NCBI GenBank assembly: GCA_002402965.1
Contig: DHGW01000053.1
Location: forward strand, 9,047-50,305
Length of the DNA stretch: 41,259 nt
Direction of reading: 5' to 3'
DNA from: Bacteroidales bacterium UBA4788
GTDB lineage: Bacteria > Bacteroidota > Bacteroidia > Bacteroidales > VadinHA17
The notes beneath the pieces are model-generated. The model was not told the origin of the DNA. It saw only the letters and a program-made list of their open reading frames with translations, and made no database searches. Below are positions 15,715-23,493 of this stretch, piece by piece. Position numbers and translations under genes: made by a program. Position 1 is the stretch's first letter. Every line of letters begins with the position of its first letter.

Positions 15715-17058
15715 ATGAAGAAAACCGCCATCCTCCTGATCATCATGCTTCTGTCAGCCTCAGGTGAGGCATTCAGCCAGATACCCGTAAGCCTGAAAGG
15801 AAAAAACCGCACCACAGGTGATGTGATTACAGTTAATAAGGTTATCCGGCCTGCCGGCCGGCTGTCAGTACAGACCGCACCAGATCTGGTAACCGGAAGA
15901 ATCGAAACCATCCCTTATCCTGAACTCAGGAAGTATGACATTGTCCCAACTGACATTGAATCGCTCTGGCAGATCAAAATGCTTGATTCGCAGATTTATG
16001 ACGGGCTGCTGAAATCAGGGTACAGTTATGACCTGCGCTATGCAATGGAGGAAATGATGCGGGAGTTTATGAGCAAGGCCGAACAGAACAATTCATTCTA
16101 TATTGACAGCTATCTTGAATCCAGACTTTACGGTATCCTGAGGATGGTCTATCCGGTCCGGCATCCAGACAAACGCCCGGGCGTCCTCAGTCTCCGGATA
16201 CTCTCGGATATTGTGCCTGATGCATGGGTAGGACCCGACGGCACCATGGTAATCACTACGGGAATGATCACTGCTGTAAACAGCGAGGCAGAAATGATGG
16301 CGCTGATGGCCCAGGAGGTGGCCCACTTTGCTCTTGACCATCACCTGAGCAACTTTAACAACCTGATGCTTATAATGACAGAGCCTGCGCTGGGGAATCT
16401 TATCAGGTACACCTCCAAGCAGGAACTGGTGGCAGACCAGTGTGCAGTGTCTGTACTGAAGTTTTACAGGATGGATCCTGCTGTCCTGGCTTCCATGCTC
16501 AGAAAAGTTCTTGCTGCCGGTGAGTTGATGGGCAATTTTTACATCGGCTCTACAAATGGATTCTTCCCTGATGCCGCCACTAGAGCAGCTTCCATTCAGG
16601 ATACAGCCGTCTGGTTTTCTGCTGAATACGAAAAAATGATTGCGCCGGTAATCTCCTACAATGCCTTCAGCGCCTATAGCCAGTCGCAGTACCTGCTCTG
16701 CCGACAGCTGCTTGACAGGAACATCGCTTCTGGAGTGGCCACCCCTGACGACATGGTCCTTCTCTCACAGGCTATGATGAACCTGTCGGGCTCCGATCAG
16801 GAAGACGAGAATGCACTCGCAGTAGTCCGCTCAGTTACAGGAACCTTGCAGGAGCCTTCCCCCGGAGCATTCAAGCAGGAAGCCCTGCTTCTTCTGAAAC
16901 TGGGACGCAGGGGCGAAGCTGAAAAGGCTCTCGACAGATGCGATGAAGCCCTGGACAGGGAAGAACAGAAATACAGTTCCATGTCAGGCGACTGGTCCCA
17001 GATGCTCAGCTACCTCGCCTCGGAGAAGGAGTGGGTGGCCAGGACAAGGAGCAGGTGA
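15715..17058 (+). CDS. Secreted M48-like peptidase family protein with altered zinc motif
   Basis: A 447-aa exported protein with a signal peptide (residues 1-21, ending in AFSQ). The middle resembles M48 Ste24/HtpX-type peptidases: WVGPDGTMVITTGMI, then EMMALMAQEVAHFALDHH, and later KQELVADQCAVSVL, which carries the third-ligand Glu237 and Asp241. The metal motif, however, reads QEVAH (200-204) rather than HExxH; the codon is CAG. The first zinc-binding His is missing while the Glu and second His remain. After residue 250 the protein is helical and repeat-like (LLLKLGRRGEAEKALDRC), reminiscent of the TPR regions in BepA-like proteins. It may be a non-catalytic chaperone-like or scaffold relative. 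It stands alone, downstream of the S24 gene. Confidence 0.75.
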   Translation: MKKTAILLIIMLLSASGEAFSQIPVSLKGKNRTTGDVITVNKVIRPAGRLSVQTAPDLVTGRIETIPYPELRKYDIVPTDIESLWQIKMLDSQIYDGLLKSGYSYDLRYAMEEMMREFMSKAEQNNSFYIDSYLESRLYGILRMVYPVRHPDKRPGVLSLRILSDIVPDAWVGPDGTMVITTGMITAVNSEAEMMALMAQEVAHFALDHHLSNFNNLMLIMTEPALGNLIRYTSKQELVADQCAVSVLKFYRMDPAVLASMLRKVLAAGELMGNFYIGSTNGFFPDAATRAASIQDTAVWFSAEYEKMIAPVISYNAFSAYSQSQYLLCRQLLDRNIASGVATPDDMVLLSQAMMNLSGSDQEDENALAVVRSVTGTLQEPSPGAFKQEALLLLKLGRRGEAEKALDRCDEALDREEQKYSSMSGDWSQMLSYLASEKEWVARTRSR

Positions 17059-17202
17059 CGGCACTCAGGCCTCCCGGTTAAGGGAATCGGGCTGAATCCG
17101 GCAGTATTCATAATATTTGCAGTTCAGCCGGAATTTACCTGTATTAAGGGTAAAATATAAACCCGGGCCAAACGTTTCTTAAGTCTGAATACCAGTACAA
17201 GC

Positions 17203-17676
17203 ATGCCCGGAAAAAATTACAACAACGCAATGCATACCGCCGAACACATCCTTAACTCGGTGATGGACAAGATGTATCATTGCGGCAGATCATTCAACAG
17301 CCACATCGAAAGCAGGAAGAGCAAATGCGATTACCACATCAAGAAAGGGCTGTCGGAAAAAGAGGTCAGAGCTGTCGAAAGAACAGTAAATGAGATTATT
17401 AAATTAAACATTCCGGTGGGAGAGGAGATGGTAAGCAGGAGGGAAGCTGATGCAAAATACTACACCGGAAAGCTGCCTCACGATGCCGGAGAGATGATCC
17501 GGATTATTACCATAGGCAATTTTGATGCTTGTCCGTGCATCGGGCAGCATGTATCAAATACATCCGAGATCGGCTCTTTTTCAATCACATCGGCCGATTT
17601 CAATGAAGGAGTCCTTAGAATAAGATTCAGGCTTAATCAGATTGTGCCGGTGACAAACATCCGGCTGCCGGCATGA
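17203..17676 (+). CDS. Stand-alone alanyl-tRNA editing (AlaX/SAD-like) protein
   Basis: A 157-aa protein equivalent to the second additional domain of alanyl/threonyl-tRNA synthetases. The zinc-binding pairs are HTAEH (His11, His15) and C-x3-H in CPCIGQH (Cys112, His116), followed by the family's HVSNTSEIGSF. Freestanding members hydrolyse Ser- or Gly-tRNA(Ala) in trans. It lacks a synthetase catalytic core and an N-terminal AlaX-M/L extension, so it is the short class. The usual GTH around the last His is GQH here. The product could instead act on another mischarged tRNA. Strong hairpins lie at its 3' end. Confidence 0.82.
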   Translation: MPGKNYNNAMHTAEHILNSVMDKMYHCGRSFNSHIESRKSKCDYHIKKGLSEKEVRAVERTVNEIIKLNIPVGEEMVSRREADAKYYTGKLPHDAGEMIRIITIGNFDACPCIGQHVSNTSEIGSFSITSADFNEGVLRIRFRLNQIVPVTNIRLPA

Positions 17677-17724
17677 ATTCATGAGGCAGCCGGCAACAAA
17701 AAAACCGGCCTGCGCCGGTTTTTT
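17661..17724. terminator. Double hairpin, bidirectional terminator
   Basis: The first stem, CCGGCTGCC (17661-17669) with GGCAGCCGG (17685-17693), includes the AlaX-like stop codon. The second, ACCGGC with GCCGGT around a short loop, is flanked by an A-run (17698-17704) and a T-run (17719-17724), so it can terminate both convergent transcripts. Confidence 0.85.
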
Positions 17725-17749
17725 ATATAAATACTCTTCCTGTTACAGC

Positions 17750-18283
17750 TTATTCCTTCGTAAGTTTAATGATCATCTCAATAATGCCGGGGATGTCGCC
17801 GTCGGCTATCTTACCCTTGTAAACACCTCTGACAACACGTTCCTTGTCAACTATCACGATTGTATAGCTGTCATTCGGCATTCCCCATTTTTCATGCAGA
17901 AGCCCCTTATAGTCAAACAGTATGGTAGTATCATACTTCTTTGCCTTTCTGCCTGCGATGGCACGTACAAGCCCGTCCGGCAGCTTCGTCGACTGCAGGT
18001 CAACGATTCCGAATCCCTTGAATGCATCCTGGTCAATGATCTTGTCAATATCCACGGCCTTGTTGATGGCATCGTTGAAGGGATCATTCAGGTCATCATT
18101 GTCTGGATCCACATAGTTTACCTGCAGCACCTTGCCAGGCCAGGAATTCATTGTAAATTCCTTCTTGTCAGCATCAGTCAGGACCCACTCGGGAGCTTTC
18201 TTGCCGACTTCGAGTTTGCCCTGAGAAGCGGCAAATGGCAGTATGAAGGCTGCCAGGAGAAGAGTGAACAACAGTTTTTTCAT
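17750..18283 (-). CDS. Secreted thioredoxin-fold protein lacking the CxxC motif (YtfJ-like)
   Basis: A 177-aa protein with a cleavable signal peptide (MKKLLFTLLLAAFILPFAAS). The mature part reads like a peroxiredoxin/TlpA-type fold: LEVGKKAPEWVLTDADKKEFTMNSWPGKVLQVNYVDPD, then a KKYDTTILFDYKGLLHEKWGMPNDSYTIVIVDKERVVRGVYKGKI strand-helix pattern. There is no cysteine where the redox motif should be; PDNDD replaces it. It is therefore probably not an oxidoreductase; the periplasmic YtfJ family is the nearest in style. It is a single gene on the minus strand, sharing a bidirectional terminator with the AlaX-like gene. Confidence 0.7.
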   Translation of the reverse strand: MKKLLFTLLLAAFILPFAASQGKLEVGKKAPEWVLTDADKKEFTMNSWPGKVLQVNYVDPDNDDLNDPFNDAINKAVDIDKIIDQDAFKGFGIVDLQSTKLPDGLVRAIAGRKAKKYDTTILFDYKGLLHEKWGMPNDSYTIVIVDKERVVRGVYKGKIADGDIPGIIEMIIKLTKE

Positions 18284-18381
18284 TTTTGCGCTATCTTAAA
18301 TTTAGCGAAAGATAATGTTTTTTAGCAATTCTGCACATCCGGGTGAAAAATGTGAAGGTGCGGCCATAGCCAGGAAAGGTG

Positions 18382-18441
18382 GTTCAGCCGGAGTCTTGTG
18401 CTGAGGGTTAGCCATTAGTCTTGTGCTGTTGTTCAGCCGGA
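18382..18441. repeat. Direct repeats GTTCAGCCGGA and AGTCTTGTGCTG
   Basis: Two copies each of GTTCAGCCGGA (18382-18392, 18431-18441) and AGTCTTGTGCTG (18392-18403, 18417-18428) lie in the 194-bp gap between two minus-strand genes. A third GTTCAGCCGGA occurs at 17122-17132, in another intergenic gap. No function is assigned. Confidence 0.45.
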
Positions 18442-18477
18442 ATCGAGACCATTGGGTATCCGGGTGTCGAGAGATAA

Positions 18478-19152
18478 TTACCTGCCGGTATCCAGGAAGT
18501 CGTTCAGTGGTTTCATTGCCCGGAATGCGCCGGTGACCACGTCGAAATATTCAGGGGAAACAACCTCGTCATCTGTAAATAGTTTTTCAGGCAGGAAACT
18601 TTTCATCTTAATCAGCTCGATATGAGGATGATCCTTTGAATATCCGCGCGGAGGAACCTTTAGCCTTTCGCCTTCCAGTCCGCTGAAATATCCCCTGAAT
18701 TCCTTGCTGCTGATTATCTTATTGAGCCTGTCTCCGTTCTCTGAAATGTTCTCCCGGATGGCATTCAGCCATGGTGCAGGGGGAATATATGCACCGCCGG
18801 AAACAAGCGATGCTCCAGGCTCAAGATGAATGTAATAGCCTGGAAACTTGTCGCCGTTCTTCTTGCCGCCGCGCACCATGAACGCGCCGAAATTGTTCTT
18901 GTAAACAGATTTGTCGTGCGTGAACCTGATGTCGCGATTGATTCTGAAGATGCAGCTTTTGGCTTCGAGACCCTTCAGTACAGGATCAAATCCGACTATC
19001 TCATCAATCACCGCCTGAACAAAAACGGAAAAGTTATAACGGGCTTCCTCATAGCGGGAGCGGTTATCCGCAAACCAGACCCGGTCGTTGTTACGACTCA
19101 GATCAAAAAGGAATTTTATGGTTGAAGGGTCTATGCGAGGCTTGTTTTTCAT
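18478..19152 (-). CDS. DUF2461 domain-containing protein (TIGR02453 family)
   Basis: A 224-aa protein from the ATG at 19152 (MKNKPRIDPSTIKFLFDL). An upstream start at 19221 would add 23 residues that look like translated leader. Family features are the N-terminal FLxxLxxNNxRxWFxxNRxRYE stretch (here FLFDLSRNNDRVWFADNRSRYEEAR), the central RINRDIRFTHDKSVYKNNFGAFM block, and GYYIHLEPGASLVSGGAY. The biochemical role of DUF2461 is unknown. It is transcribed alone on the minus strand. The 5' region carries a 9-bp inverted repeat (19181-19215). Confidence 0.88.
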   Translation of the reverse strand: MKNKPRIDPSTIKFLFDLSRNNDRVWFADNRSRYEEARYNFSVFVQAVIDEIVGFDPVLKGLEAKSCIFRINRDIRFTHDKSVYKNNFGAFMVRGGKKNGDKFPGYYIHLEPGASLVSGGAYIPPAPWLNAIRENISENGDRLNKIISSKEFRGYFSGLEGERLKVPPRGYSKDHPHIELIKMKSFLPEKLFTDDEVVSPEYFDVVTGAFRAMKPLNDFLDTGR

Positions 19153-19540
19153 TGGTTCACTGATTAGGGTAATAATACAGAACAGCGCACTAACTGTACA
19201 TCTCAATGCGCTGTTGACCAATAGTAAAAGTACAAAAAAACTAAGAATGTACCGGCGAACTGCAGCATCGATTTTTTTTTTCAGTATTTAATGCCTTCGG
19301 GGCTCCGATGACCTTTGACATGCGGGATGCAAGGAAGTAATAAGGAATAACAGCCAATCTGACTGAATCGATCCGTTTGCCTATAATTAATATTATGTTA
19401 AATAGTAAATAAAGACATCGGCATTACTGATCTATTTTCCTCTGATTCTGAAAAACATTGTCCTCTGCCCTTTGCTGAGTGACACTGCAAAAAAAAGAAG
19501 GCACCTTTCCGGGTGCCTTCCACATTTATTCAGAATTCTT
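19153..19540. other. 388-bp gap without a gene
   Basis: It separates the DUF2461 start from the TPR gene end. It contains an inverted repeat with 9-bp arms (AACAGCGCA at 19181-19189, TGCGCTGTT at 19207-19215) in the DUF2461 upstream region, and the TPR gene terminator at its right edge. Otherwise it is AT-rich, with no reading frame worth calling. Confidence 0.5.
19489..19520 (-). terminator. Intrinsic terminator of the TPR gene
   Basis: GAAGGCACC (19497-19505) pairs with GGTGCCTTC (19512-19520). On the minus strand the stem is followed by eight Ts (19496-19489). It lies 20 bp past the TPR stop codon. Confidence 0.9.
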
Positions 19541-20686
19541 TTACAGATTCTCAACCTTTGCCTTGTATGCCTCGAATTCAGGCATCATCTTCAGCTTGAG
19601 ATAGATTTCGCGAAGGAATTCAAGTGTTGCAAGTGATGCAGGGTTTGCCTTTTCAGCTTCCAGGAAGAATGGCAGTGCCTTTTTCATCTCTTCGTAGGCC
19701 TTGTCCTTAGCGGCTTCATACTGCTTATTGTCTGCAATCATGTTTGCCTCGTTCAGCATACCGTTAGCTGTCGAAACGTAGCAGAGGCCGATATTATAAT
19801 TGCTTTCGAACTGTGTCGGGTTCTTGGCGAGTGATGCATTAAGGCTCTCAATGGCCTTCGGGAAATCTTCAAGCTTCATATAAAGGCTTCCCTCAACAAG
19901 ATAGAGAACGTAATTCTCCGGATCCATCTCCATCGCCCTGTGAACGAATTCAAAGGCTTTGTCGGAGTTGTCAGCGTCAAGGTAGAACTGGGTGGCCTGA
20001 AGGATGATGTCCAGTGTGTCGGGATATGCCTTGTAGCCTTCCATCAGGACTGCCTCAGCCTGAACTGTATCCTTCATTTTCAGGTAGCTGTCGCTCATGA
20101 ATATGTAGGGTTTCGTATCCTCGGTACCCGACTGGGTGCATGTGCGGAAGTGGGTGATTGCCTCGGGGTACATCTCTGCATTGTAGGCAGCAAGTCCGGC
20201 GTTGAAGATCACGAGGGTATCAACCATCCCCACATAGAGATCGCTGGCCGCAACCTGCACATTCCGTTCAAATGACTGCATAGCTCCCTTGAAATTTTTC
20301 TCAGTGAACTTGCTGATTGCATCATTAAGGAATGAGTTGCCAAGAAGTGCGTAGGCATTCTCCCTGATGATGACGCTCTTGAGTTTGGGGTCGATCTGGG
20401 CAGCCTTTTCAAAGTTGTTATAGGCTTCCATAAGGATATCAGGATAAAGCTCCATAAATTTCGGGTCACCTGAATCAAAAGCAGCCTGGCAGAGTTTTCC
20501 CTTAACATAATAGGTCTTTGCAAGGCCCATCGACTTCGGGTGGGTGATCGCTGTTTCGATGGCTTCCTTTGCCTTGTCGTAAGCACCTTCCCTGATGAAT
20601 GTTTCTGCAGCGGTAATTTTTCCCTTCTGTGCCATTGCAGCGGCGGAGATGATTACTGCCAGTACTAAGAGTGTGATCTTCTTCAT
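19541..20686 (-). CDS. Secreted tetratricopeptide repeat protein
   Basis: A 381-aa protein from the ATG at 20686, which opens a signal peptide (MKKITLLVLAVIISAAAMAQ); the longer frame from 20719 is rejected because it crosses the promoter. Several TPR units are visible: AETFIREGAYDKAKEAIETAI, AYNAEMYPEAITHFRTC, QATQFYLDADNSDKAFEFVHRAMEMDP, EGSLYMKLEDFPKAIESLNASLAKNP, and the last near AKDKAYEEMKKALPFFLEAEKANP. It is probably periplasmic or membrane-attached and mediates protein contacts; no enzymatic domain is seen. It lies 74 bp downstream of gyrA but has its own promoter and terminator. Confidence 0.88.
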   Translation of the reverse strand: MKKITLLVLAVIISAAAMAQKGKITAAETFIREGAYDKAKEAIETAITHPKSMGLAKTYYVKGKLCQAAFDSGDPKFMELYPDILMEAYNNFEKAAQIDPKLKSVIIRENAYALLGNSFLNDAISKFTEKNFKGAMQSFERNVQVAASDLYVGMVDTLVIFNAGLAAYNAEMYPEAITHFRTCTQSGTEDTKPYIFMSDSYLKMKDTVQAEAVLMEGYKAYPDTLDIILQATQFYLDADNSDKAFEFVHRAMEMDPENYVLYLVEGSLYMKLEDFPKAIESLNASLAKNPTQFESNYNIGLCYVSTANGMLNEANMIADNKQYEAAKDKAYEEMKKALPFFLEAEKANPASLATLEFLREIYLKLKMMPEFEAYKAKVENL

Positions 20687-20716
20687 GTCTAGATAATTTG
20701 CTTTTAAATATTGTTC

Positions 20717-20748
20717 CAAAAATAAAACTTTCGAATCTATTCTTCAAA
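20717..20748 (-). promoter_or_regulatory. Promoter of the TPR gene
   Basis: On the minus strand, TTTG (20748-20745), 20 nt, then TATTTTTG (20724-20717), matching the Bacteroidota -33/-7 pattern. It is located between the gyrA stop and the TPR start at 20686. Confidence 0.7.
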
Positions 20749-20760
20749 TAATTTGCCAAA

Positions 20761-23259
20761 TTACTCGGCGCTCTCTTCCGGTTGCTCGCCCAAAGCGTTT
20801 TCAGTCTCATCAACTTCCTCATTTACTTCTACATAAGCCACTGAGGCAATTGAGTCATTTTCTCTGAGATTTATGAGTCTGACACCCTGCGTTGCCCTTC
20901 CCATAACTCTCAGGCTGCTCACAGGAATCCTCAAAACGTTACCGGCCTGGGTAATAATCATCAGGTCATACTGGTCGCTGACATCCTTGAGAGCGATCAG
21001 TTTCCCGGTCTTTTCCGTGACGTTGATGGTTTTTACTCCCTTTCCGCCGCGGTTTGTAATGCGGTAGTCGCCTATGGACGATCTCTTGCCGTAACCGTTT
21101 TCGGAGACAACGAGCACATCGGCTGACTCGTTTTCGACGGTTATCATGCCGATCACTTCATCCGTTTCACCTGACAGTGTTATGCCGCGTACACCTGATG
21201 CAGTGCGTCCCATTGGCCTGACTGTCGCCTCATTGAACCTTACGGCGCGGCCTGACTTCACTGCCAGCATTATCTCATGTCTGCCGTTGGTCATCCTGGC
21301 TTCGAGGAGCTCATCCCCGTCCCTGACGGTTATGGCATTGATGCCGTTAGCTCTGGGTCGTGAATAAGCCTCAAGAGAGGTCTTCTTGATGACTCCCTTG
21401 CGGGTGCAGAGCACGATGAAGTTATTATTGATATAGTCCTCATCATCAATTGTTTTTACATTGATGAAGGCCATCACGTTGTCGTTGGGCTCAATATTTA
21501 TCAGGTTCTGCATCGCCCTGCCCTTGCTGGTGCGGGTGCCTTCGGGAAGATCATAGACCTTCTGCCAGTAGCACTTGCCGTTCCTTGTGAAGAAAAGCAT
21601 GGTGTTATGCATCGTTGCTACATACAGATGCTCAATAAAATCCTCCTCGCGGGTTGAGCCTCCCCTAGCTCCTGTCCCTCCCCTGTTCTGGCGGCGGAAA
21701 TCGGTCAGCGGGGTACGCTTGATATAACCCATGTGCGATATTGTAATCACCATCTCATCATCGGCATAGAAATCCTCCGGGTTGAACTCACCGGCGGCCG
21801 GAATTATCTCCGTACGCCGCTTGTCGCCGAATTTTTCCTTAATCTCAATAAGTTCGTCCTTGATGATCTGCATTTGCAGCTTCTCGTCAGACAGCACGTT
21901 CTTGAGATATTCGATGAGCTTCATAACCTCCTCATATTCTGCGTGCAGTTTATCCTGCTCGAGGCCGGTAAGCTGCCTCAGGCGCATCTCAACAATGGCC
22001 CTGGCCTGCAGGTCAGAGAGGCTGAAGCGTTCCATCAGGCGTTCCCGGGCAACATCGGCATTCGGCGAAGATCTGATGATTGCAATTACCTCGTCGATGT
22101 TGTCACTTGCAATGATAAGTCCTTCAAGTATATGAGCCCTCTTCTCAGCCTGGTCTAGATCGAATTTCGCCCTGCGGACTACAACATCATGCCTGTGCTT
22201 GACGAAACTGTCGATGATCTCCTTGAGTGAGAGTGTCTTGGGACGACCCTTAACAAGGGCAATGTTATTGACGTTGAAAGATGTCTGCAGTTGCGAATGC
22301 TTGTAAAGGTGATTCAGGATGATGTTTGCGGGCATCTCCTTCTTAAGGATGATTACGACGCGCATCCCGTTCCTGTCGGATTCGTCATTGATGTAGGATA
22401 TGCCCTCGAGCTTCTTCTCGTTGATCAGGTCGGCTATCCTCTTGATCATCTCGGCCTTGTTCACCATGTATGGAATCTCGGTGACCACAATGCACTCTCT
22501 TCCGGAGTGTGTCAGTTCAACCTCTGTCCGTGCCCTTACGACAATTCTGCCCCGACCCGTCTCAAAGGCTTCCCTTATCCCCTGCTCACCATAAATTATA
22601 CCCCCTGTCGGAAAATCGGGACCCTTGATGTGGTGCATCAGCCCTTCAACCGTAATCTCGGGGTCGTCTATGTATGCTATTATTGCGTCAACCGATTCCG
22701 AGAGGTTGTGCGGGGGCATGTTTGTGGCCATCCCTACGGCGATTCCGGATGCACCGTTGACAAGTAGCGTCGGAATCCTGGTTGGCAGCACCGTAGGCTC
22801 CTGAAGGGTGTCATCAAAATTAGGCTGGAAATCAACGGTCCCCTTCTCGATGTCGGAAAGAGTCTCCTCTGCTATTCGCTTCAGCTTCGCCTCAGTGTAT
22901 CGCATTGCTGCAGGACTGTCACCGTCTATTGATCCGAAGTTTCCCTGCCCGTCGACGAGCGGATAGCGCAATGACCATTCCTGGGCCATGCGCACCATGG
23001 CGTCATAAACTGATGAATCACCGTGAGGATGATATTTACCAAGCACCTCCCCTACTATCCTGGCAGATTTCTTATATGATCTGTTTGAGAGCACTCCAAG
23101 CTCAGACATACCGAAGAGAACCCTCCTGTGAACCGGCTTCAGACCGTCACGTACATCAGGTAATGCCCTTGACACTATGACCGACATCGAATAATCGATG
23201 TAGGCCGACTTCATCTCCTCCTCGATATTTACTTTGATTATTTTTGCTTGATCTGACAT
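20761..23259 (-). CDS. gyrA: DNA gyrase subunit A
   Basis: GyrA is the breakage-reunion subunit of the A2B2 gyrase that introduces negative supercoils. The product is 832 aa. The N-terminal winged-helix/tower region is canonical: SYIDYSMSVIVSRALPDVRDGLKPVHRR-type opening, the quinolone region KYHPHGDSSVYDAMVRMAQ (Ser and Asp at the positions of E. coli Ser83 and Asp87, the unmutated state), and the active-site Tyr in AAMRYTEAKL. The C-terminal wrapping domain has six-bladed repeats, with a GyrA-box-like QNRGGTG near residue 530. It ends in an acidic tail. It is divergent from clpC. Confidence 0.98.
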   Translation of the reverse strand: MSDQAKIIKVNIEEEMKSAYIDYSMSVIVSRALPDVRDGLKPVHRRVLFGMSELGVLSNRSYKKSARIVGEVLGKYHPHGDSSVYDAMVRMAQEWSLRYPLVDGQGNFGSIDGDSPAAMRYTEAKLKRIAEETLSDIEKGTVDFQPNFDDTLQEPTVLPTRIPTLLVNGASGIAVGMATNMPPHNLSESVDAIIAYIDDPEITVEGLMHHIKGPDFPTGGIIYGEQGIREAFETGRGRIVVRARTEVELTHSGRECIVVTEIPYMVNKAEMIKRIADLINEKKLEGISYINDESDRNGMRVVIILKKEMPANIILNHLYKHSQLQTSFNVNNIALVKGRPKTLSLKEIIDSFVKHRHDVVVRRAKFDLDQAEKRAHILEGLIIASDNIDEVIAIIRSSPNADVARERLMERFSLSDLQARAIVEMRLRQLTGLEQDKLHAEYEEVMKLIEYLKNVLSDEKLQMQIIKDELIEIKEKFGDKRRTEIIPAAGEFNPEDFYADDEMVITISHMGYIKRTPLTDFRRQNRGGTGARGGSTREEDFIEHLYVATMHNTMLFFTRNGKCYWQKVYDLPEGTRTSKGRAMQNLINIEPNDNVMAFINVKTIDDEDYINNNFIVLCTRKGVIKKTSLEAYSRPRANGINAITVRDGDELLEARMTNGRHEIMLAVKSGRAVRFNEATVRPMGRTASGVRGITLSGETDEVIGMITVENESADVLVVSENGYGKRSSIGDYRITNRGGKGVKTINVTEKTGKLIALKDVSDQYDLMIITQAGNVLRIPVSSLRVMGRATQGVRLINLRENDSIASVAYVEVNEEVDETENALGEQPEESAE

Positions 23260-23424
23260 ATCAGATTGATAATTAATGTTTTATATTTATATTTGCAATC
23301 ATGGAAATTAATCCCCGAAAATAATCAAAAAGGCCGATTTTTTAACCTTTCAGGGTCTCTATTTGTTAACATTTCCTGTTAAAAATTGGGCACAATTCTT
23401 GCCTTCTATCTTTTACAATAGAAT

Positions 23425-23432
23425 TAACTTTG
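23425..23432 (+). promoter_or_regulatory. Putative -7 element (TAACTTTG) of clpC
   Basis: An exact TAnnTTTG match in the gyrA-clpC divergent region, with TTG 23 nt upstream (23399-23401), slightly wider than usual. It would give a leader of about 55 nt to the ATG at 23494. A second match, TATATTTG, is at 23288-23295. Confidence 0.45.
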
Positions 23433-23493
23433 AAATCTGGCGTTTTATGTATTTATGGCAGTTTTACTGACACAATTTCATGAAACCCGCAAA

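Noticed and set aside
17681..18325. 214-aa plus-strand frame opposite the thioredoxin-fold gene
   Set aside because: It begins inside the bidirectional terminator and is antisense to a gene with a clear signal peptide.
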